A DNA stretch of 64,000 bases from Erwinia sp039023475 (GCF_039023475.1 NZ_JBCHVB010000004.1:310001-374000), one strand, 5' to 3'. Counted from the first letter of the stretch, positions 8,600 through 17,699 are shown. Translations and numbers: made by a program. The notes: generated from the letters alone by a model not told the origin.

Positions 8600-10687
8600 C
8601 TAACTTACCGAGACTTTCCGGCGTCGCTTATCCAGATCTTTGATCAGTTTATTCACTTCCGGGTCAGCAAACATCGCTTCAAGCGTATGCGAGAGTTTGC
8701 GCCGCCAGTTGGGATATTCGCTGCTGGTGCCGGGCACGTTTACCGGCGTCGGCATATCGAGCCAGTCTTCCGGCTGCAGCCCCAGCAGGGCGCAGGCGCT
8801 GTCGGCCACGTAGCGCTGCATACCGCGCCGCAGAACGGGCGTCAGGGGCATAAACGCCGCCTGACGGCCCGTCCCCTTCGGCACGCAGCCGTAATGATGC
8901 AGGCTGTCAAGCAGCCCCTGCCGCGCCCTGGCCCGTTCCGCATAGAGCGCCTGCAGCACCGTCTCATCACGATAGAGGCCGAGCTTTTTCCCCAGCGTCA
9001 GATCGTCGCTCTGCCAGTAGCCGCGCAGCGTGGGCAGATCGTGAGTGGTGAGCGTCGCCATCGCCTGTACCGGATAAGATTGTGGCGCGCGGAAGGTGCA
9101 CTCCGCATCGCGTTCAAAATAGAGCACTTTATAGGAGTAGACGCCGCTTTCACGCAGCTTGCTGATGATTTCCACCGGCACGGTGCCAAGATCTTCGCCA
9201 ATCACCATACAGCGGTGGCGCTGGCTTTCCAGCGCGAGGATGGCTAACAGATCGTCAATGGGATACTGAACGTAGGCGCCTTTATCCGCCGTGCCGCCAG
9301 CGGGTATCCACCACAGACGCAGCAGCGTCATCACATGATCGATGCGCAGCGCGCCGCAGTGGGTCATGTTTGAACGCAGCATATCGATAAACGGCTGGTA
9401 GGCGCGGCTGACCATCGCCCAGGGGTCCATTGGCCGTAAATCCCAGTTCTGCCCCTGCGGGCCAAGAATATCCGGCGGCGCGCCGACCGATGCCTTCAGG
9501 CAGTACAGCTCGCCATCGCTCCAGGTTTCAGCACCGCCTTCCACCACGCCGACGGCGAGATCGCGGTAGAGCCCGATAGACATCCCCGCCAGCAGGCTGG
9601 TTTCGTAGCAGCCAGCAAACTGGATTTCCGCCAGCCATTGAAGCCAGAGATAGAACTCCACCTCGCCGGCGTACTGCTCACAAAACGCGGTTACCTCTGG
9701 CCCGCGCGCGTTGCGGTAAGCCTCCGGCCAGCCATTCCAGCCCTGCGCCACGCCGGTCGCTGCCGCCAGGTGGGCATAAAGCGCGTCGTAAGCCGCCTGC
9801 AAATAGAGGCTTTCGCCTCCTTCTCTGACGAAGCGGGCAAACGCCTGCCGCTGCTCATCCTGCGCTTTCCGGGTAGAGAAGTGGGCATTTGCCAGCCGCA
9901 GCCCCTGTAATTTCAGCGCCATGACGCTGCTGTAATCGACCCACTCCGCCTGACGCGCCGCCTCAACGGCTTGCTGCGTCTCAGGCTCACTCCACCAGCG
10001 CCGCGCCGCCTCGCTGAGGCGAAAGTCTTCCACTGCACCCACGTCGATATAGATGACATTCAGCCAGCGACGGGAGGAGGGGCTGTAAGGGCTGGCCGCT
10101 TCCGGATTGCCGGGATAGAGCGCGTGAATAGGATTAAGGCCGACGTAGGCGCCGCCCCGATCCGCCACGTTCGTTAACAGCTGCTGTAAATCGCCAAAAT
10201 CGCCAATGCCCCAGTTATGGACGGAACGCAGCGTGTAGAGCTGGACACATGCGCCCCACAGCTTTTTACCGGCCAGTAGCGCATCCGGCTCGTAGCAGCG
10301 CTGCGGCGCAACGATCACGCGGCACTCCCAGCTTTGATCGGCCTGGGTCAGCGTCAGCCGGTGATAGCCGGGCAGAATGCGGCCGGAGAGCGCCAGCGTC
10401 ATTCTGCCGTTCACCCGCCCCTGCTGCACCGCCCCGCCTTCCTGCTGAAAATGCCAGTGGTACTCGCCTTCACCGTTTACCGGCAGCGCGTAGCGGCTGC
10501 CTTTGGTGAAGACTTTGACCGCCGGCAGCGGGCTGGTCAGCGGCCGGCGGGCGGTGTTCCAGCCCATCGCATTCAGCAGCTCGCGCTTGGTTTCGCTGGC
10601 TATCGCCTGCTGCTTGCCGTGAGCGTTGATAAAGCCGGAAGCGATCCCCGCTTCAAGGGCGGCCTGCTCCAGTGCGTGATTTTCCAT
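8600..10687 (-). CDS. malQ: MalQ, 4-alpha-glucanotransferase (amylomaltase)
   Basis: Cytoplasmic GH77 enzyme that transfers glucosyl or dextrinyl groups between maltodextrins, releasing glucose and making longer chains for MalP. 695 residues. Catalytic landmarks: nucleophile Asp in ALRIDHVMTL, general acid region MVIGEDLGTVP, and TTHDLPTLRGYW. The N-terminal MENHALEQAALEAGI resembles enteric MalQ. Start ATG behind AAGGGGG, 9 bases after malP in the same minus-strand operon. Confidence 0.95.
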   Translation of the reverse strand: MENHALEQAALEAGIASGFINAHGKQQAIASETKRELLNAMGWNTARRPLTSPLPAVKVFTKGSRYALPVNGEGEYHWHFQQEGGAVQQGRVNGRMTLALSGRILPGYHRLTLTQADQSWECRVIVAPQRCYEPDALLAGKKLWGACVQLYTLRSVHNWGIGDFGDLQQLLTNVADRGGAYVGLNPIHALYPGNPEAASPYSPSSRRWLNVIYIDVGAVEDFRLSEAARRWWSEPETQQAVEAARQAEWVDYSSVMALKLQGLRLANAHFSTRKAQDEQRQAFARFVREGGESLYLQAAYDALYAHLAAATGVAQGWNGWPEAYRNARGPEVTAFCEQYAGEVEFYLWLQWLAEIQFAGCYETSLLAGMSIGLYRDLAVGVVEGGAETWSDGELYCLKASVGAPPDILGPQGQNWDLRPMDPWAMVSRAYQPFIDMLRSNMTHCGALRIDHVMTLLRLWWIPAGGTADKGAYVQYPIDDLLAILALESQRHRCMVIGEDLGTVPVEIISKLRESGVYSYKVLYFERDAECTFRAPQSYPVQAMATLTTHDLPTLRGYWQSDDLTLGKKLGLYRDETVLQALYAERARARQGLLDSLHHYGCVPKGTGRQAAFMPLTPVLRRGMQRYVADSACALLGLQPEDWLDMPTPVNVPGTSSEYPNWRRKLSHTLEAMFADPEVNKLIKDLDKRRRKVSVS

Positions 10688-10696
10688 AAGGCCCCC

Positions 10697-13099
10697 TTAG
10701 CGCTTCGCCTGCCAGATCCGCTGCTGGTAGTCGCGGATTGAACGGTCGGAACTGAACATACCGACTCGCGCCGTATTCAGAATGGTGCTGCGCGTCCACT
10801 GCTGCGCATCGCGGTAGAGCGCCTCAATTTTCTCCTGGGCCGCCAGGTAACTGGCGAAGTCGGCCAGCACCAGCCAGTGATCCCCGCCGGCGAGCAGGCT
10901 GTCGAGCATCGGCCGGAAAGCCTCTTTATCGCCGTTACTGAAGAAACCGTTCTCCAGCTCTTTCAGCACTTTATCAAGATGCTTATCTTTTTTGCGCAGC
11001 TTCAGCGGATCGTAACCTTTCTTCAGCAGCGCCTTCACGCCATCGACGGTGAGGCCGAAAATCACGATATTCTCTTCGCCTACCTGTTCGGCAATTTCCA
11101 CGTTCGCCCCGTCAAGGGTGCCGATGGTCATCGCCCCGTTCAGCGCCAGCTTCATGTTGCCGGTGCCGGAGGCCTCTTTCCCGGCGGTGGAAATCTGCTC
11201 CGAGACGTCCGCTGCCGGAATAATCAGCTCGGCAACCGACACCTTATAATCCGGAATGAACACTACTTTGAGGCGATCGCCCACCAGCGGATCGTTGTTA
11301 ATCTTCTCCGCCACCTTGTTAATGGCGTAGATGATATTCTTCGCTAGGTAGTAGCCCGGCGCTGCTTTCGCCCCAAATATGAAGACGCGCGGCACGCAAT
11401 CTTTCTGCGGGTTATCCCGAATCTGGCGGTAAAGAGAGAGAATGTGCAGCAGGTTGAGATGCTGGCGTTTGTATTCATGCAGGCGTTTGATCTGCACGTC
11501 AAAAATCGCGTCAGGGTTCAGCGCGATCCCCATCGTCTGCTGGACGTAATGCGCCAGCTTGACCTTATTCTCGCGCTTAATTTGCTGATACTGCTGCTGG
11601 AAATCTTCCTCTTCCAGGAAGGCTTCCAGCCCCTTCAGCGCGTCCAGGTCAGTCACCCAACCGGTGCCAAGCTTGCTGTCGATCAGCGCCGACAGCGCAG
11701 GATTACACTGCTTCAGCCAGCGACGCGGGGTGATGCCGTTGGTGACGTTATGGAATTTCTCCGGCCAGAGCTGGTGATACTCCGTAAACAGATCTTTGAC
11801 CACCAGATCGGAATGCAGGGCCGCCACGCCGTTGACGGCGAAACCGCTGACCACGCACAGGTTAGCCATTCTGACCTGCTTGTCATGATGGATAGCGAGC
11901 TTTTGCCACACGGCGCTGTTGCCGGGCCAGCGTGCCTCAACCACTTTTTTGAAGCGGGCATTCATGGCTTTGATCAGCGAGAAATGCCGCGGCAGCAGGC
12001 TGCGAACCAGCTTCTCATCCCAGCATTCCAGCGCTTCTGGCATCAGGGTATGGTTGGTATAGGCAAAGGTCTTGCTGACGATATCCCAGGCCGCATCCCA
12101 CTCCAGCTGATGCTCATCCAGCAGGATCCGCAGCAGTTCCGGAATGGCGATTGTCGGGTGCGTATCGTTAAGCTGAATCACTTCAAACTGCGGCAGGGCT
12201 TCGATACGGCGGCCCAGAAAATGGTGGCGGCGCAGAATATCCCGCACCGAACAGGCGCACTGGAAATACTGCTGCATCAGGCGCAGGCGCTTGCCCGCCA
12301 GATGGTTATCATTCGGATAGAGGACTTTGGTCAGCTTCGCGGCATCAATCCCGCTCTGCTCGGCCTTAAGAAACTCGCCGTCGTTAAACAGGCCTAAGTC
12401 AAAAGGCTCTGGCGCGGTGGCCTCCCAGAGCCGCAGCGGCTGCGTGATGCCGTTCTGATAGCCGACCACGGGCAGATCCCAGGCTTCTCCACGTAACGTG
12501 AAGGCGGGCTGCCACTGCTCGCGCCCCGCCGCATCTTTAATCAGTTTGCCGCCGAAGCTGACGTCCACCGCCAGCGCCGCGTTATGGTTAGCCCAGGGAT
12601 AGCTTTCACGATGCCAGACGTCGGGCGCTTCCTGCTGTTTGCCCTGCCGGAAGGACTGACGAAACAGGCCGTACTGATAGTTCAGCCCGTAGCCGATCGC
12701 CGGCTGGCCGACGGTGGCCATCGAATCCAGAAAACAGGCCGCCAGCCTGCCCAGCCCGCCGTTGCCCAGCGCCGGGTCCACTTCCTGCTCAAGCACGTCG
12801 GCCAGATCCACACCTTCCGCTTTCAGCGCTTCGCATACCGTATCGTACCAGCCGAGGTTGCTCAGGTTATTGGCGGTCAACCGCCCGATCAGAAATTCCA
12901 TCGAGAGGTAATTCACGTGACGCAGCGGCGTTTCACCTGCCTGCTCCTGGGGCTGGGCGTTCAGCTGCTCAGAGAGCGCCGCGCTGGTAGCCTGCCACCA
13001 CTGATGAGGCGTCATATCCTGCGCCTGTTGCAAACCAAAGCCCTGCCACTGGCGCTTTAGCGCGGCCAGAAATTGCGTTTTATCCAACGTCACCTGCAT
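10697..13099 (-). CDS. malP: MalP, maltodextrin phosphorylase
   Basis: PLP-dependent GT35 phosphorylase that releases glucose-1-phosphate from maltodextrins. The 800-residue product contains the PLP-lysine region EASGTGNMKLALNG and GTLDGANVEI, the HNVTNGITPRRW block, and ends MFSSDRSIRDYQQRIWQAKR-type, as in enteric MalP. The ATG at 13099-13097 behind GAGGG is preferred over the in-frame GTG one codon earlier. First gene of malPQ, with a MalT box at the expected distance upstream. Confidence 0.96.
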   Translation of the reverse strand: MQVTLDKTQFLAALKRQWQGFGLQQAQDMTPHQWWQATSAALSEQLNAQPQEQAGETPLRHVNYLSMEFLIGRLTANNLSNLGWYDTVCEALKAEGVDLADVLEQEVDPALGNGGLGRLAACFLDSMATVGQPAIGYGLNYQYGLFRQSFRQGKQQEAPDVWHRESYPWANHNAALAVDVSFGGKLIKDAAGREQWQPAFTLRGEAWDLPVVGYQNGITQPLRLWEATAPEPFDLGLFNDGEFLKAEQSGIDAAKLTKVLYPNDNHLAGKRLRLMQQYFQCACSVRDILRRHHFLGRRIEALPQFEVIQLNDTHPTIAIPELLRILLDEHQLEWDAAWDIVSKTFAYTNHTLMPEALECWDEKLVRSLLPRHFSLIKAMNARFKKVVEARWPGNSAVWQKLAIHHDKQVRMANLCVVSGFAVNGVAALHSDLVVKDLFTEYHQLWPEKFHNVTNGITPRRWLKQCNPALSALIDSKLGTGWVTDLDALKGLEAFLEEEDFQQQYQQIKRENKVKLAHYVQQTMGIALNPDAIFDVQIKRLHEYKRQHLNLLHILSLYRQIRDNPQKDCVPRVFIFGAKAAPGYYLAKNIIYAINKVAEKINNDPLVGDRLKVVFIPDYKVSVAELIIPAADVSEQISTAGKEASGTGNMKLALNGAMTIGTLDGANVEIAEQVGEENIVIFGLTVDGVKALLKKGYDPLKLRKKDKHLDKVLKELENGFFSNGDKEAFRPMLDSLLAGGDHWLVLADFASYLAAQEKIEALYRDAQQWTRSTILNTARVGMFSSDRSIRDYQQRIWQAKR

Positions 13100-13141
13100 C
13101 ACATACCCTCACTGTCCGGAAATATTGGGGGGAAATTTTTG

Positions 13142-13180
13142 ACTATGCTGCATCGGCGTTGAGCGGGCGGCATCCTCCCG
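13142..13180 (-). promoter_or_regulatory. malP promoter with MalT box
   Basis: On the minus strand a GGGAGGATG MalT box (13171-13180 region) lies about 24 bases before a CATAGT -10-like hexamer (13142-13147). This puts the box near -38 to -40, the position used by MalT at class II-like mal promoters. No good -35 is seen, as expected for an activator-dependent promoter. Confidence 0.6.
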
Positions 13181-13410
13181 GCGGAGTTTAGTCAGGGAGG
13201 AGTGGCGGGGCGTAGCCGGAGGAAGACGGCGCAGAGGAAAAAAGCCGGAAAGTCCGATTTTTAGAATTGTGACGAAGTACGACTAAACGAAACAGAATAA
13301 TGAAACTAACTTGCAATCAATGCATTGAAGGCAGACTTTAGGAAACAGATTAATTACGCCCTCTAAAATAAATAAAAATCCCACTGGGCTCCGTCATAAG
13401 AACTGAAACT

Positions 13411-16137
13411 ATGCTTATACCTTCGAAGCTGAGCCGCCCGGTGCGGTTGCAAAATACGGTGGTGCGCGAACGTTTACTGACGAGACTCTCCGCCGCGCCA
13501 AATTACCGGCTGACGCTGATCGCCAGTCCGGCAGGCTACGGTAAAACGACGCTGATGGCGCACTGGGCATCGGGAAAAAATCATCTCGGCTGGTACTCGC
13601 TGGATGAGAGCGACAATCAGCCTGAGCGTTTTGCCAGCTATCTGATCGCCGCCGCCCAGCAAGCCACCGGCGACTGGTGTAAAAAAAGCGAGGCGCTGAG
13701 CCTCAATCACCAGTATGCCAGCCTCTCCGCGCTGTTCGCCCAGCTGTTTGTCGAGCTTTCCGAGTGGGACGCGCCGCTGCTGCTGGTGATCGATGATTAT
13801 CACCTGATCCACAACGACGCGATCCATGAAGGAATGCGTTTTTTCCTGCGCCATCAGCCGGAAAACGTCTCGCTGCTGGTGCTTTCCCGCACCCTGCCGC
13901 CGCTGGGCATCGCGAACCTGCGCGTCCGTGACCAGCTGCTGGAGCTGAATGCGGACCAGCTCGCCTTTACGCATCAGGAGACGCAGCAGTTTTTTGACTG
14001 CCGGCTGCCCGACCCTATCGATCAGGCCGACAGCAGCCGCCTGTGCGATGACGTGGCGGGATGGGCCACCGCGCTCCAGCTGATCGCGCTCTCTGCCCGC
14101 CAGTCCACCACGCCTGCGCAGCAGTCCACCCAGCAGTCAGCCCGCAAGCTCTCCGGCCTGAACGCCAGCCATCTTTCTCAGTACCTGGTAGAAGAGGTGC
14201 TGGATCGGGTAGATAAATCTACCCGCGACTTCCTGCTTCGCTGCTCCCTGCTGCGTTCAATGAACGATGCCCTGATTGTCCGCCTGACCGGCGGTGATAA
14301 TGGCCAGGAGCGGCTGGAGGCGCTGGAGTGTCAGGGGCTGTTTATTCATCGCATGGATGACACCGGAGAGTGGTTTAACTTTCACCCACTGTTTGCTTCC
14401 TTCCTGCGCCAGCGCTGCCAGTGGGAGCTGGCGGGCGAGCTACCGGCGATCCACCGGGCGGCGGCGGAAGGCTGGCTGGCGCAGGGCTTTCCGGCCGAGG
14501 CGATCCATCATGCGCTCGGCGCGGAGGATATCACGCTGCTGCGGGACATCCTGCTACAGCACGCGTGGTCCCTGTTCAATCAGAGTGAGCTGGCGCTGCT
14601 GGAGTCCTGCCTGAACGCACTGCCTTACGATTGTCTGATTCAGAGTCCTAAACTGGTGCTGCTTCAGGCCTGGCTGGCGCAGAGCCAGCATCGCTATGCG
14701 GAAGTGGAAGCCCTGATCGCCCGCGCCAGCGATGAAATGCAGCAGTGCGATATCACCGTCGAGCGGGAGCTTGCCGCCGAATTCGACGCGCTGCGCGCCC
14801 AGGTCGCCATTAACGATGGTCGCCAGGAGGAGGCTGAGCGGCTGGCCACCGAAGCATTGCGTTATCTTCCCTACGACAGCTACTACAGCCGCATTGTGGC
14901 GACCTCGGTCACCGGCGAGATCCTGCACTGCCGGGGCGACTTCGCCCGCGCCCTGCCGATGATGCAGCAAACGGAGCAGATTGCGCGGCGCTATCAGGTT
15001 TACCATTACGCGCTCTGGGCGCTGTTGCAGCAGAGTGAAATCCTGATTGCGCAGGGCTTTTTACAGGCGGCTTACGAGATGCAGGATCGCGCCTTTGAGC
15101 TGGTGCGCGAGCAGCATCTGCAACAGCTGCCGATGCATGAGTTTCTGCTGCGCCTGCGTTCACAGCTGCTCTGGTCGTGGTCACGCTTCGACGAAGCCGA
15201 ACAGGCGGCGAGACAGGGCGTCGAGGTGCTGACGAATTTCAATCCTCAGCAGCAGTTACAGTGCCTGGCGATGCTGGCGAAATGCTCGCTGGCCAGGGGG
15301 CAGCTCGATAACGCCCACCACTACCTTCAGCGCTGTGAAGCCCTGCTGAAAACCGGTCACTATCACGTTGACTGGCTGACCAATACCGATAAAACCCGCG
15401 TCATTTACTGGCAGATCACGGGGGATAAAGCAGCCGCGCGGCTCTGGCTTCAGCAGGCCGCACGCTCGGGCGAAGCGAGCAACCACTTTCAGCAGGGGCA
15501 GTGGCGCAATATCGCCAGGGTGCAAATCCTGCTGGAGAAATTTGAGGAGGCGGAGGCGATTCTGGACGAGCTGAACGCTAACGCCCGCCAGCTTCGCCTC
15601 GCCAGCGATCTCAACCGCAACCTGCTGCTGCTCAATCTGCTCTACTGGCATACCGGGCGGAAAAGCGAAGCCCAGGTCGCGCTGATTGAGGCGCTGGAGC
15701 TGGCAAACCGCACCGGCTTTATCAGCCATTTTGTGATTGAGGGCGAGATCATGGCCCAGCAGCTGCGACAGCTGATGCAGTTAAACCTGCTGCCGGAGCT
15801 GGAACGCCGGCGCGCCCAGCATGTGCTGCGTGAAATCAATCAGCATCATCGCCACAAGTTTGCCCACTTTGATGAAGGGTTCGTCAGCAAGCTTCTCAAC
15901 CATCCGCAGGTGCCTGAACTGATCCGCACCAGCCCGCTTACCCAGCGCGAATGGCAGGTGCTGGGGCTTATCTATTCAGGCTACAGCAACGATCAGATTG
16001 CCAGCGAGCTGGACGTGGCCGCCACCACCATCAAGACGCATATCCGTAATCTCTATCAGAAAATGGGCATCGCGCACCGTCAGGACGCCGTTCAGCAGGC
16101 GCATCATCTGCTTGCCGTGATGGGGTATGGGGCTTGA
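13411..16137 (+). CDS. malT: MalT, transcriptional activator of the maltose regulon
   Basis: 908-residue STAND/LAL-type ATPase activator responding to maltotriose and ATP. Walker A PAGYGKTTL (about residues 40-48), Walker B LLLVIDDYH (about 124-132), a central winged-helix/TPR-like sensor region, and a C-terminal LuxR helix-turn-helix (LTQREWQVLGLIYSGYSNDQ ... TTIKTHIRNLYQKMG). Start MLIPSKLSRPVRLQNTVVRERLL matches the family. Divergent from malPQ; its targets sit beside it here. Its 3' end has a diverged partial copy about 700 bases downstream. Confidence 0.97.
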   Translation: MLIPSKLSRPVRLQNTVVRERLLTRLSAAPNYRLTLIASPAGYGKTTLMAHWASGKNHLGWYSLDESDNQPERFASYLIAAAQQATGDWCKKSEALSLNHQYASLSALFAQLFVELSEWDAPLLLVIDDYHLIHNDAIHEGMRFFLRHQPENVSLLVLSRTLPPLGIANLRVRDQLLELNADQLAFTHQETQQFFDCRLPDPIDQADSSRLCDDVAGWATALQLIALSARQSTTPAQQSTQQSARKLSGLNASHLSQYLVEEVLDRVDKSTRDFLLRCSLLRSMNDALIVRLTGGDNGQERLEALECQGLFIHRMDDTGEWFNFHPLFASFLRQRCQWELAGELPAIHRAAAEGWLAQGFPAEAIHHALGAEDITLLRDILLQHAWSLFNQSELALLESCLNALPYDCLIQSPKLVLLQAWLAQSQHRYAEVEALIARASDEMQQCDITVERELAAEFDALRAQVAINDGRQEEAERLATEALRYLPYDSYYSRIVATSVTGEILHCRGDFARALPMMQQTEQIARRYQVYHYALWALLQQSEILIAQGFLQAAYEMQDRAFELVREQHLQQLPMHEFLLRLRSQLLWSWSRFDEAEQAARQGVEVLTNFNPQQQLQCLAMLAKCSLARGQLDNAHHYLQRCEALLKTGHYHVDWLTNTDKTRVIYWQITGDKAAARLWLQQAARSGEASNHFQQGQWRNIARVQILLEKFEEAEAILDELNANARQLRLASDLNRNLLLLNLLYWHTGRKSEAQVALIEALELANRTGFISHFVIEGEIMAQQLRQLMQLNLLPELERRRAQHVLREINQHHRHKFAHFDEGFVSKLLNHPQVPELIRTSPLTQREWQVLGLIYSGYSNDQIASELDVAATTIKTHIRNLYQKMGIAHRQDAVQQAHHLLAVMGYGA

Positions 16138-16146
16138 GCAGGGGCG

Positions 16147-16467
16147 CTAAATGCCCAAAACTAACAAATCTATGGCGGAGACAATCCTATCCCGCAGCTC
16201 AACAGCGTTCCGGACAAAATTCTGTTCGCTCAGGTTTTTAACCTCCGTGGTGGTGAGCATTGAGGTCAGCACCACGTAGTCGTATTCACCGATCGTCATC
16301 TGCGGAGTAAGGGATTTGACCTGGGAATTAGTTTCTGACTTTCGTGCCAGCGGCATAACCAGCCTGGTCGAAAGATGGCTCAGTAAATCGGACTGGACGG
16401 TAATAAAGTAAGGATAATTCTGGCGGTTTCTTCCCTGATTTTTATAAACTGAAAATTGTTCCATCAT
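16147..16467 (-). CDS. ccdB: CcdB-family toxin (DNA gyrase poison type)
   Basis: 106 residues, in the CcdB size range. The order of blocks follows CcdB: N-terminal QFSVYKN..., YPYFITVQSDLL, RLVMPLA, a central IGEYDYVVLTSML, and C-terminal RDRIVSAIDLLVLGI. The terminal GI matches the gyrase-contacting end; the Trp found before it in F-plasmid CcdB is Leu here, as chromosomal CcdB homologues also vary at that position. The start ATG overlaps the ccdA stop (ATGA), so translation is coupled. It converges on malT with a 9-base gap. Confidence 0.88.
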   Translation of the reverse strand: MMEQFSVYKNQGRNRQNYPYFITVQSDLLSHLSTRLVMPLARKSETNSQVKSLTPQMTIGEYDYVVLTSMLTTTEVKNLSEQNFVRNAVELRDRIVSAIDLLVLGI

Positions 16468-16709
16468 AAAACCCTGAAGTCATCGTCATCCGCAAACAGG
16501 CCTGTTTCTTCAATAAAGCCGTTCAGGGCATCCAGTCCTGCCCGATTTTCAGCCAGCCACCGTTCCCGCTGCCGCTCTTTCACCGCCTTTTCCAGGGCGC
16601 TGTTGAGCGTGGCAGACAAGTTCAGATCCAGCGCTTTTGCCTGATCGATCAGTTCAGCACTGAGATAGACGTTAGTACTGCGTTTTTTAACTGTATCAGC
16701 CACTCTCAT
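16464..16709 (-). CDS. ccdA: CcdA-family antitoxin
   Basis: 81 residues. The N-terminus KKRSTNVYLSAELIDQAKAL is a ribbon-helix-helix DNA-binding segment; the C-terminal acidic tail (LNGFIEETGLFADDDDFRVL) corresponds to the intrinsically disordered toxin-neutralising part of CcdA. Start at MRVADTVKK behind AGGAATTC; the open frame continues 14 codons upstream into the operator and is not used. Antitoxin precedes toxin, as in ccd operons. Confidence 0.88.
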   Translation of the reverse strand: MRVADTVKKRSTNVYLSAELIDQAKALDLNLSATLNSALEKAVKERQRERWLAENRAGLDALNGFIEETGLFADDDDFRVL

Positions 16710-16728
16710 AAGAATTCCTGTGCCATTT

Positions 16729-16753
16729 TTATGCGCATAATTATGGCGCATAA
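16729..16753. promoter_or_regulatory. Tandem palindromic operator upstream of ccdA
   Basis: Perfect palindrome TTATGCGCATAA immediately followed by its near copy TTATGGCGCATAA, 20-44 bases before the ccdA start. Placement and symmetry fit autorepression by the CcdA-CcdB complex. Confidence 0.6.
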
Positions 16754-16788
16754 AGTGGTTAAAAACCAGCCAAAACAGACTCTCTCTA

Positions 16789-16842
16789 ACTCACCAGATG
16801 GGTTTTATCAATCCGGCGCAGCAGCGTTGCCAGCAGCAGGCT
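16789..16842 (-). pseudogene. Remnant of a second wecH 3' end
   Basis: Read on the minus strand this encodes SLLLATLLRRIDKTHLVS followed by TAG. The intact wecH at 17756 ends SLLLALGLRRLDKTHLVS-stop. The two DNA segments are only about 70-75% identical, so this is the end of a diverged allele and not a recent copy of the local gene. It fuses directly to the malT remnant through a shared CAGCAGG. Confidence 0.8.
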
Positions 16843-16878
16843 CATCACCTGCTTGCCGTAATGGGGTAGGGGGCATAA
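16834..16878 (+). pseudogene. Remnant of a second malT 3' end
   Basis: On the plus strand it reads QQAHHLLAVMG-stop; the intact malT ends QQAHHLLAVMGYGA-stop. About 26 of the last 30 bases match. A premature TAG replaces the Tyr codon. With the adjoining wecH remnant it marks the joint of a head-to-tail duplication of the malT-wecH intergenic segment. Confidence 0.8.
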
Positions 16879-16928
16879 GGTTTTTAACGACACGCTGGCA
16901 GAAATTTCCCTTACTGCTTGCGTTGAAA

Positions 16929-16954
16929 ACTACCGTAATGAATACTACAGTAAT
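16929..16954. promoter_or_regulatory. Direct-repeat operator candidate before the RelE/HigB-like operon
   Basis: Two copies of ACTAC(C/A)GTAAT, 15 bases apart start to start, each with a TACNGTA palindromic core, about 30-55 bases before the toxin start. Likely binding site of the downstream HTH antitoxin. Confidence 0.5.
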
Positions 16955-16983
16955 CATTGCGGGTTAATGATAAGGCTAAGGGA

Positions 16984-17378
16984 ATGGCTATTTATGTGAC
17001 ACGAAAAGTCGATCGGGCTTTCAGCAAATCCGATCTCCAGGATGACGATTTATGTCTTGCGGCGTCCGGGGTTATGTCAGGTCAGTACGAGGCAAATCTT
17101 GGTGGCGGGGTAATAAAAAACGTCTTCCCCTCAAAGCAGGAAAAAGCGGTGGCGCCCGTACAATTATTTTTTTCAAAACGGGTAAGCATCTCTTCTTTGT
17201 CGATGCCTGGAAAAAGAGTTCTACCTCCAGTGCGAAAAGAGAAATAGAAGAGGATGAACTGGCTACCTATAAGGATCTGGCGAAAGAGTTCTTTCGCTAC
17301 GCTCCCACTCTGTTGCTTCGCCTGATATCGCACAAATTTCTCAGAGAGGTTATCTGTAATGGCGGCAAATCTGCTTGA
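16984..17378 (+). pseudogene. RelE/HigB-like toxin gene with a frameshift in an A6 run
   Basis: The N-terminal frame reads MAIYVTRKVDRAFSK ... EANLGGGVIK and the C-terminal frame KRLPLKAGKSGGARTIIFFK ... FFVDAWKKSS, together one type II toxin of about 130 residues of the RelE/HigB group (the GGGVIKKRLPL...GGARTIIF block is typical). The two frames meet at an A6 run at 17115-17120; one extra A would restore a continuous product. So the gene is either inactivated, expressed by slippage, or affected by a base-calling error. The start follows AAGGGA; the end overlaps the antitoxin start by 20 bases. Confidence 0.8.
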
Positions 17379-17688
17379 ACTCCAGCAAATGGCTCAGGAG
17401 TTAAACGAGCTCGGTGCAATGCCTGATGAAACGCTGCAACGCATTAATGCCCGGGTCAGGGTGCGTGAATGGCGCGAGCGCATCGGAGAGGTTCAGGTAA
17501 TGAACGGTGAGCAAATCAAAGCGATGCGTAATCGCTATGGCATGTCGCAGTCAGCACTGGCTTATACCCTGAGTATGTCGGTAGAAAGCGTCTCTAAATG
17601 GGAGCGTGACCAGATCCGTCCAAGCGGCCCTGCCTTGAGATTGCTGAATATTATCGATGCCAGAGGACCGGAGGTTTTTACCCGTTAA
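17359..17688 (+). CDS. HTH (Xre-type) antitoxin of the RelE/HigB-like pair
   Basis: 109 residues. N-terminal helical part (LLELQQMAQELNELG...) that should contact the toxin, then an Xre helix-turn-helix (GEQIKAMRNRYGMSQSALAY ... SVESVSKWERDQIRPSGPAL). Toxin-before-antitoxin order and the 20-base overlap with the toxin frame are typical of HigBA-type operons. The antitoxin is intact even though the toxin frame is broken. Confidence 0.85.
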   Translation: MAANLLELQQMAQELNELGAMPDETLQRINARVRVREWRERIGEVQVMNGEQIKAMRNRYGMSQSALAYTLSMSVESVSKWERDQIRPSGPALRLLNIIDARGPEVFTR

Positions 17689-17699
17689 CTCCCTGATGC

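Noticed and set aside
11444..12397. 317-codon plus-strand frame opposite malP
   Set aside because: Antisense shadow of MalP, no start context and no domain resemblance.
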